64,000 nt of DNA from Liolophura sinensis (lineage: Eukaryota > Mollusca > Polyplacophora > Chitonida > Chitonidae): contig NC_088302.1 of assembly GCF_032854445.1 (NCBI RefSeq), positions 30,907,979-30,971,978 of the forward strand. Reading direction: 5' to 3'. Of this stretch, positions 54,932 through 64,000 are shown piece after piece. The notes under the pieces were generated by a model. It saw only the letters and a program-made list of their open reading frames with translations, was not told where the DNA came from and did not search any database. Each line of letters starts with the position of its first letter. Position 1 is the stretch's first letter. The position numbers and the translations under genes are program-made.

Positions 54932-57299
54932 CTGAAACCACAAACAACAACGCATACAGTTTATTTATTTATGCATTAGGCAGGTGCTATAGCATGCTTT
55001 ACATTCCATTCTTTTGATTATTTCATAGGTACCATTTCTAACAAGACAAAAGAAATGATCAGCAGGAACTGAGAAGCCATGGCACCTTCCTCAGTAAGTG
55101 TATAATCTAACACCCGGACTCAAACACCTCTAAATGAACCAGGTTGATGAATTTAAGTCTGAGGTTTGTGAGGTGCCAGTGGCAATAAGCCTGACTGAGG
55201 GGATAAATCACTGAGTACTGTCTGGCATCAAATAGCAATGATATAAATAAATAACTGAGCAAGGCTCAAAAGTGCTTCTGCCCACTCTGTCCCTATCAGG
55301 GCTATTTATAAGACAGCATCCAATTTATGGCAGGTAAAAAAAATCCACAGAATGTAAGAAAGGGATGTGCTAGCTCTGTGATGGATAAGGTAGGACATCC
55401 ACTAAATGCAAGAAAAGGTAAATTTAATGTGACGGATAAGGTACATCTAGAGCATCAATCAGGTGTTGTCAGAAGCATGGACATTCCATGGAACTGATAC
55501 ACACAGTTAAATATGTTATAGGCCACAGCCTGCATGTGTATGTCCCAGGTACATGGGCACTGCATGTCACATACCAACGATTATCACAGGTACAAAACAA
55601 GAATTATCACAGGTACAAAACAAGAATCCCTGTCATAAATATTACCAAACTCACAAGGGATTGTGGAATATAGGAAGGGGCACAATGGGGTAACTGCTCT
55701 GGGGGTTGGGTGGGGTGGGGTGGGGGTGCTGGCGTGTGGTGCTGTTGGAACCAGTGGTTTTAATATAGTTTTCGACACTAACAAGAATAAACAGTTATTA
55801 CAGACACTTGTACAGCATAAGCTGTGTTATATACATATACACTACCACTATGGTGTGTCATGCACGAGGGAAGAGCAGGTATGCTGAAATATGATTACCT
55901 GGTCCACACAGAACAAAAAGAAAAAACATTCAAGATAGCCAAAAAGATTAGAGGCTCTATTCCAACCAACAAAATATCGAGTCCTTGGTGTCGATACATA
56001 TACATGTATGTATCTGTACAAAAAAGATGGAAGACAAAATGGGGTTGGATATTGGACCATACACAGCTTCAGACATAAATATATATGTATCAGAAAAAAA
56101 GTATCATATATACATATACATATAAATAAATAGTAAAAAAATGCAGGTGTACCAACAAAGTATTTCAACATTAACAATAACTCTAGAAGACTATCTATAG
56201 CTGGCGGTTAAATCTCGTCGAATGAACACACCCAATGGCACTGATGTTACCAATTATACATACAATATAAAAGGTGGAAAAGACTATAAATAAACTAATT
56301 AGGGTACAATATGCTTGTAATTAACCTAACTGACCAATATCCTGAGTTTGCCAATCGCCGTGAACCTCTGAATCCTATCTGCCTGTACAGCATTCACCTG
56401 TGCAATCCTACATGTACAGCGCTAACATCTGTACACACAATCACACACCTGGAGAAATCACCTTGACAGGGATTCACTCTTGTGTTCCATATCAGGAAAT
56501 AGACAGAGGTGTTTCAGGTAGTTATAAACTAAAATCCCCTACCATGTTTGGGCATTAAAATGTCCACTAATATCAAATCAGCGGAATCCAAATGCCAGCT
56601 AGATTACCACACACAAGTTGACTTTCCCCTGACCTCATCTCCCCTCCCACCCCCTACCCCCCTACCCCTCCACTCCCACTTAAGGTCAACACACTTAGCT
56701 AATCCAGTTTGGCATAACAGCCCTAAGAACTAAGGCTTAATCCCCTTGTGCCCCAGGATTGGACTCAGTTGAATTATTTTAGACCTCACGTGCAAGTCCG
56801 TTGCTCATGCAGAAATTGGCGTCAAGGTCAACATGGTCCTTCAACAAGCATGTTGTGTTTCCTAACTTTTCCACATATAAACAATGATGCAAATGGCATT
56901 TGTACACAAAACCTGAAATGTATGTTATTACTCTCCAATGGTCTTATTTTTATGCATAATTTCAGTGTTTAACACTGCACAAAAAAAAATCCACTGAATT
57001 TCCTTCACTTTACCAACAAAAAACCTGAAAAATTGTTTCACTGAGAAAACAGGAAATTTTGATATGCAATCCCTTTAAGCGATACACTTGACCAATTTGC
57101 AGTTTCTTGCTTATCTTCTCAGCCATATGGCAACCTTTGAAATGGCAGTGAACAAATCACAGTATTGTACAATTTTGTACAATTGTAGAAATGGCAATCA
57201 TTACTACCTATCCTTTGCATACTCAAAGAATACCTGTACATTAATCACAAGGTGGTTTTATCGGCATTTAGATTTATATCTGCATGTACTCGTCTTATA

Positions 57300-57476
57300 G
57301 GGGCCTCCGTAGCTCAGTAGGTTACTGCGCTAGCGCAGCGTAGTGACCCAGAAGCCTCTCACCCGGGCTCTGCTCAGTTTCCACCCACCATAATGCTGGC
57401 CACGGCCATATAAGTGAAATATTCTTGAGTACGGCATAAAACACCAATCAAATAAATAAATAAATAAATAAATAAA
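57300..57476 (+). repeat. SINE family A copy with target-site duplication and internal deletion
   Basis: The head GGCCTCCGTAGCTCAGTAGG (tRNA-like box A) joins directly to CGGGCTCTGCTCAGTTTCC, skipping the box B region seen in other copies. The copy then runs through CCACCATAATGCTGGCC and ATTCTTGAGTACGGCATAAA to an (AAAT)n tail. Flanking TACTCGTCTTATA (57287-57299) and TACTCATCTTATA (57477-57489) are a 13-bp target-site duplication with one mismatch. Confidence 0.93.
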
Positions 57477-58999
57477 TACTCATCTTATATAAACCATAAT
57501 AAAGTTCAGAGATATTCTTCAGACAACTGAACAAAGTACCATACAATACTTGGAATGGTTTTATACCATCAAAAGGTACAAACAACATTCAATCCGTGTT
57601 TAATATACATACTGATACATTCAAGATTCTCATGTCTGCCAAAATCACCGTAACTCCTGTGATCACTGTACCCCTGGGGCTTGTCTTTTTGCTCTATCCC
57701 TTCTAAAGATGGATTATCTGTCCTATGTGTCCACTGAGCCAGGACTTGAACTCAGACAGTAGTAATGTTAGTCATGATAACCAGATGTAACATACTGATC
57801 TCCATCAGATACATTTCCATATTTAAGTTTGCACATTTTTCTAGGACAAAATTAAACCTTGGTTCAATATCACTAATATATGTACATGATATATTTAATG
57901 ACTTTTAATGTTATTAATGTATTAATTATTGATATGACAGAAATCATCAAACACAGGTAGAAGAAACATATTGATGAAGGAAACAAACTTTACACATTTA
58001 CCTGCCATGGATATAACATGTATTTTTTGAAACATCTACATAGCTGTTCTTGTGTTACACTTAATGACAAATTTGTCGAGGGTAAGAGTGAAGATCAAAC
58101 ACTGTAACAACAGGTAAGTCATTAACTTTCTATTTACCTGGTTAGTAAGGACAGGTAAGTCATTTAGTTTCTATCTACCTGTCCAGATAAATTTATGTCC
58201 ATGAAGATATTCTCAAAAGCTCACCTGACCAATACCTGTCAGCGAACACTGATGAGCCAGGTATATGTAAACACTATACCTAATCCTTCTCAGTGCTTTC
58301 CTGCAGGGGTCAACTGTAATGTGCTGGCTTTAAATATGTAAATACACACAGAAAAAAAAATGTGCAAAAAATATGTGCTGCTTTGTGCCAAAAATATTGA
58401 GAATACATCAGTATATTTCCAACACAGATAAGGCTTTGTCACTGAGCACAGTTCCGGTAAGGTGTGGACTCATTTCTGTTCATTCCACACTCAAGCTGTA
58501 GCTGATAGCTGACGGAGCTACGCCTGTCTTTTTTTCTATAGGGCTGGCTCTAAAGGGGAGAGCAACTCTATCATTATGTGGCAGGTACAGCTTGAAAGGA
58601 GAGTATATAAATAAGAGGGTGTTTTTAATGGCTAAGTGTCCACAGTCCACAACCAGGATGACAGCACTTTTATCCACTCTCCTGTCACACATTCTCTACA
58701 TCCTTGAAATTCCAGCAAACTGAGAGACGATCCCAACTGTGGACTGACGTTTTCACGATTCTCATGTCTACCTGGGCTTACGCTTGTAGATGGGGAGTCT
58801 AATACGGACTCCTGACCACCAATTACCTCATTAACACCTTTAACCCCATACATGTATAAACATCCCACAATATAGTACTCCTTCCCATGCAAAGATAACA
58901 TTTTCCTGCCAGTACTTTATCCAATCTACTGCCTTAATTCTCAACAGACTACTGGTTTTCCAGCCCCCGTCTCCTACAAATCACACCCCAATATTTTTA

Positions 59000-59735
59000 C
59001 TTCATCTCATAAACGTCATACCCCAGTACTCTTGTTCCATTCTGCAAGCATCATAACATAATACTTTTACTTCATTCTGCGAACATCATGGACACCCCAG
59101 TACTCTTATTCCATTCTGCAAGCATCATAACACAATACTTTTACTTCATTCTGTGAACATCATGGACACCCCAGTACTCTTATTCCATTCTGCAAGCATC
59201 ATAACACAATACTTTTACTTCATTCTGTGAACATCATGGACACCCCAGTACTCTTATTCCATTCTGCAAGCATCATAACACAATACTTTTACTTCATTCT
59301 GTGAACATCATGGACACCCCAGTACTCTTATTCCATTCTGCAAGCATCATCACACAGTACTCTTAGTCCATTCTGCAAGCATCATAACACAATACTTTTA
59401 CTTCATCCTGTGAACATCATGGACACCCCAGTACTCTTATTCCATTCTGCAAGCATCATAACACAATACTTTTACTTCATTCTGTGAACATCATGGACAC
59501 CCCAGTACTCTTATTCCATTCTGCCAGCATCATAACACAATACTTTTACTTCATTCTGTGAACATCATGGACACCCCAGCACTCTTATTCCATTCTGCAA
59601 GCATCATAACACAATACTTTTACTTCATTCTGTGAACATCATGGACACCCCAGTACTCTTATTCCATTCTGCAAGCATCATAACACAATACTTTTACTTC
59701 ATCCTGTGAACATCATAGACACCCTACTACTCTTG
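59000..59735. repeat. 74-bp tandem array, about nine units
   Basis: The unit is CATCATAACACAATACTTTT, ACTTCATTCTGTGAACATCA, TGGACACCCCAGTACTCTTA, TTCCATTCTGCAAG. Successive starts at 59049, 59123 and 59197 fix the 74-bp period. One unit near 59,345 is shortened to about 35 bp. Most units differ by only one or two bases, so the array expanded recently. Confidence 0.96.
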
Positions 59736-62700
59736 GCACTCAAATATTTTTATACGTGCTACATCATATAAACACCACAAAACTGCATAAATCGAAATGT
59801 ACACGTGTTTGGCACCGGTATCATCTGCTTTGCACATGCATTGCTGATGGATGGTCACAGCAAAAAGAAAGCTCAGATATATCATAAACCTCTTCAACAG
59901 CTCCTTAACTTTTCCACTGTATTTACATTGCCTAGTAGGCATAATTTAACCCAAGTAAATACATGTAGTAATTACCATGGTCACTAAAGTAACAGGACTA
60001 GTCACCCTGGTATTCGCTTTGTTTCTCCTCTTAGGGTTAACTTCTGCATGACACTTTTCTTCATCTAAACAACTGTACAACACAAGTCATGTTTTCCTAC
60101 TTCCCTTCGTTTCCTACCTTACAGGTTCATTCACAGGTAACTCCATTTGCGTGCCTCACTCATTTGCACATACAGGTAAAATACGGAGTTTCACTCGTTT
60201 AGAGTTTCTTCCCAGGTGTAAGTACATAACACACATCCGTGATCACAGGTGGCTCATGGCTGACAGGAAGTCAATGCTGATATCTATCCATTTGGTTTGG
60301 AACACGATTAACACACAGGCAGACAAAATCTTTTCAAACATTTAAATTTTTTCTGGGTCCAGATCACCAGATACCTATATAGCCAGGGGTAGTAATTCTC
60401 ATTAGTGCTCCAAGAGCAGGCTACCTGATGCCCAGTCAGAACGGGAGCTCATCTGCTGATCTTTAAAGTTAACCTGTTCCACCCCAATGACCTCAGCAAT
60501 GAAGCATAAAACGGCTACTGTCAAACCGCATTCAGCTACAACCCCTATGGGTTATGTTAAAAGTCAATTTGAAGCCTATTTACCCAGGTAGTGAGCCATC
60601 CCGGGCCGAAGCACAAGCTGTTGTACTACACGGGCCTACAATAGCGGGAAGCCTCTGTGTGATTTGATGGATGACCTGAAGGTCATGGAGGTGATGCCAA
60701 AACAATACGCCCTTTGGTGTAAACCACATATTGCACCTGATGACTTAATTATTAATGACCTGTGCAGTGTGTTGACATCTAATATATAAATATATGGGTA
60801 GCTCACAACCTTTTTTTTTTAAATACAACTCTCTCAAAATGGAATAAGACATTGCTTAATTCAGGCCAGTGTATGTGGTGTCCATTTGAAGCATAAGTAC
60901 ATACTTGGAAACGGACAGCTTCAACTCCCATGTTTTTACACCCGTTCAAATTACAAAGCCTTAATTCACACTTTAAGTTGTCCCTGAATGGATCTTTATT
61001 AAATGGTGCCATTTTGATGATGAAAATGTGTACTCAAGTAATGCTTAATGATGAACATGAATCTAAGCAGGATAATTAAATAAAGACTGTCGTTAGTTCT
61101 TTCTTAAGTCCCAAGCACTAATGCATTCCATGTCAAAATAAAAGAACATAGCAAATATAATTACCAACGGCCAACACCAAGAAACAGGTATTTGCTCTCA
61201 TTCTTACGCCGATAAATACACACAGCTATCATGTCAAATATGCCAAGTAATATACTCAGGCGGACCCCAAGATAAAATTTATCTACAGTTGTTTATGATC
61301 TTTTAAAAAATGTATGGACTAAAATGATACAATTCGAGACAGCGCAAATCTGACCACTTGGCGTTTTTAACTCACAGAGGTCTTATTTGTGCAAAATACA
61401 AACATAAAAATGTCTAAATAAGATGGAATTTACCTTGGTTACATGTATAAAGGTTGACAGGAGTTTCTGCCAGGTAATGTATAGGTATATAGCTTCATGT
61501 ACACTGTAACTCCTGTGCTAAGATAATCAACTGAGAGACTCCAGGTGCTAAAGGTACTCCATGGATCTGTGAGAGTCTCTTAATGTGTTCACCCTATGGG
61601 GGGGTTATGGTTTCACTTCTCCCACCACCCACAAAGACTTACCTGTATTTCTGACACCTGATTCAGGTATGGAAAAGATAACGATGATAGCTCCTCTCCA
61701 CAGGAAGACACTTTATCCCAACACCTGTTGCCTGTGAAGCAGGTAAGCTCAGGTAAGCTACTGTGTACAGTATATAGTCACACCTTTGAACACAGCCACG
61801 TATAGACTATCAGCCCTTAGACACTCTACTAATGGTATGTGCATGTAATAATATACCAGGGCTGTCAACAATGGGAGCTCAGGTAATACAAAGTGGAAAC
61901 TTGCTTTTTCAGGGTCCAAGCACAAGGTACAGTAGAAAACCCGATCTGATCGTCCAGCCGATACTGAGCTCCCGCACTACCCCGATAACACCTGGTCACG
62001 GTTCACTGGCTAGAACAAGACTGGCAGTATATGCTCCACCTTGAGCATAACAAAAACTGCCACGGGAGGTGGAGAGGGGGGAGGTATAGCATTGCTAATT
62101 TGTGACAACCAAATTTTGCCGGTCTGACCTTCAGGTGTATCCACCATATACATGTAGGAAGTGCTGTCTCTGGGGTCAGAGACTATACAACTAACCCCAG
62201 GCCTTCGTTCTCTTTGCTCCCATGAAGTATGTTATAATTATTAAAGGCCTACAGCTCTTCGGTATCGGCAGTCTGTACCAGAGGGATAATGTGATATCCT
62301 ATACCATCTGTACATGTACACACACGATTATTGCCTCGGCACCCGTGGTCTGTATAAAGCACCCAATCATACCAGCAATACCTGGCAGGAGAATTATGCA
62401 ATCTGACACCAGAGAGGTCAGATTTTATAGTCCTCGTATGAAGTCTACCCTTCTCACAAAGCCAGCAGGGAATTATTCAATGTGGGTTATGTAAATTTGG
62501 ACTCTTTGATTTATGGTTATACATATATATATTAAAAAAAAACAAAAAAAAAAAAAAACAGGTAGAAAAAGTCCAGACAATATAGCGAACATATGTCAGC
62601 CTACATGTAGACAGTATGCACATTGTACGAGCTTACTTTAAGAAGACTATACGGCGATTATGTTACTATTGAACTTACAGGGATATACACTGTTGGTAAT

Positions 62701-64000
62701 GCAGATCATGGTTGACATGACATCTTAGTCTCCTCAATCATTTCAATATCACAGAATTCTCAGAAACTCAAAAACTATTAGAAAGACTAAGGTCCATTGT
62801 AATTGGTATATTCTGAATGTCAAGTGTCAGGCTGGCTTTTTTTTCTAGCAATTCTGTTATCCTCATTTTTCTTATGATGGGGTGTAGAGAAATAATTTCC
62901 ACAGTTTTATGAAGCTTGAATCTTCAATGACACAAACATATCATTTTGAGCATGATTGTCATAATGAATGTATGCATAAATTTCACTGAAAAAAAAAAGG
63001 TGCTTTAGTGGTTGAAAAAGTTGAAAGTTTAATGGCGTAATGAAAATGAGAAAGGTATATTATGAACTCCTGAAAACGTACTCGTATGTGCACGTATGAA
63101 TGTGCATGATATTGCCAGATGTTAACGAGGACTGGGACAAAAATGTTCATTTTGACCATGTCATGTATTGTAATGAATGACAACCCAGGGTGCAAGCTTC
63201 AGCTACATGAAGGTCTGGTACATTTATTCTGATTGAACAAAGTTATATTTTTCCAGGAGTGATAATTGGTAAAATGTTCACACCCTGTACATGATAGGAA
63301 AACAACAGTTTTTTTTTTAAACATTTTTAACAGTTAAAAGGAAAGAGGTGAAACAAAAAAAAATGTATTAAAAATATATTAAAAAGTCAGTCATCATGCA
63401 GTTTACAAAATGTCAATTGTAACATCTTTCACTTCTTATATAATAACGTAGGTAAAAGAAATTTCCTAAAAAATCTGTTAATCTCTATTTAAAACCCCAT
63501 AAACTGTTCCTTTGCTTTTAAATATTTAAGTCCAATAAATATTTTTTGAAAAAGGTTTTTAGTTTTCAGAACAGCTTACCTCTCTTCACAAAAAAAGTTG
63601 CTCGCCAAAAGTACACACCTTTAATTAAAATAATTTTAGCTTCACAACTCCAGGCAGTCATGATCGGCATTTTCATAAAGGTATTCATGGATGTATATTA
63701 TTGGCTCAGCCATTAACGCTTACTTAATTTCTACTTTCATGGGAACAGAGCGCAGATAGAATGTAAAACAGATCCAGATGCTAATTAAGGGTCAATATGT
63801 CCATGTTGATACTGATAAGAATCAGTTTACACGGCAGTTCTGTCTCCGTGGCGATGTTTCTGGAGCCAAAGACATATCACTGAAGTTGTACACCAGACGA
63901 TGAGGTCATGACAGGTCAAAGACGTGTGCCCAGGTAACAAAGTCAGAAATGCCACGAAAAATGTTTTAATACAGGTAAATAATGGAGTTGTTTACCAGAT

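Larger units (their letters stand above)
54932..64000 (-). other. Large 5' intron of the LMO7-like gene
   Basis: The exon at 54931 begins inside the CH domain, so earlier CH exons must lie further right. None is recognisable in this stretch, which is therefore intronic, more than 9 kb. It contains a SINE at 57.3 kb, a 74-bp tandem array at 59.0-59.7 kb, AT-rich DNA and simple repeats. Strong - strand donor matches (CAG|GTAAGT at 61643, GAG|GTAAGC near 63,588) could mark alternative first exons but have no identifiable coding sequence. Confidence 0.65.

Overview
This is a eukaryotic nuclear window, AT-rich and intron- and repeat-rich. It most likely comes from a lophotrochozoan, probably a mollusc. 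The reasons are: animal-type split genes with GT-AG introns; an LMO7/LIMCH1-family gene that keeps CH, PDZ and LIM parts; at least three families of tRNA-headed SINEs of the kind common in molluscs (this last point from memory, not from alignment); and many TACATGTA-type words. No operons, CRISPR arrays, rRNA or stand-alone tRNA genes are visible, and I saw no reverse transcriptase, capsid or envelope coding.

Layout. At 1.4-1.9 kb on the + strand lies a single-exon 158-codon gene of unknown function with strong G/C preference at third codon positions. Between 8.0 and 11.6 kb on the - strand, four phase-compatible exons suggest a small unrecognised gene of about 123 aa. At 14.3-15.9 kb (+) lies a complete, intronless POLR3C (RPC3/RPC82) gene for an RNA polymerase III subunit. 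From 15.9 to 22.9 kb there is a repeat field: SINEs plus a 1.3-kb minisatellite whose units carry the palindrome GGGATATCCC. At 22,884-28,404 (+) sits an almost complete hAT-like DNA transposon. It has 16-bp terminal inverted repeats starting CAG and ending CTG, flanking TTGTC duplications, one 251-bp intron, all recognisable hAT catalytic motifs and a single frameshift.

From 31.1 to 54.9 kb (-) lie 18 exons of an LMO7-like gene. Every exon-exon phase matches, giving 1,527 codons: the last strand of a CH domain, a Ser-rich linker, the LMO7/LIMCH1 homology segment, a PDZ domain, Arg/Glu-rich coiled coil, a long Pro/Ser-rich exon and a LIM domain split by an intron. The rest of the CH domain and the start codon lie beyond the right edge. 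The final 9 kb is therefore the large first visible intron of this gene, carrying a 74-bp tandem array and a SINE with clear target-site duplications.

POLR3C and the LMO7-like gene are convergent, with the transposon and repeat field between them. The genes show no functional linkage: one is housekeeping transcription machinery, one a predicted junction/cytoskeleton scaffold, two are unknown, and the rest is mobile and tandem DNA. A few positions near 51.9 kb may be off by 1-2 bases because exon ends were placed by hand.
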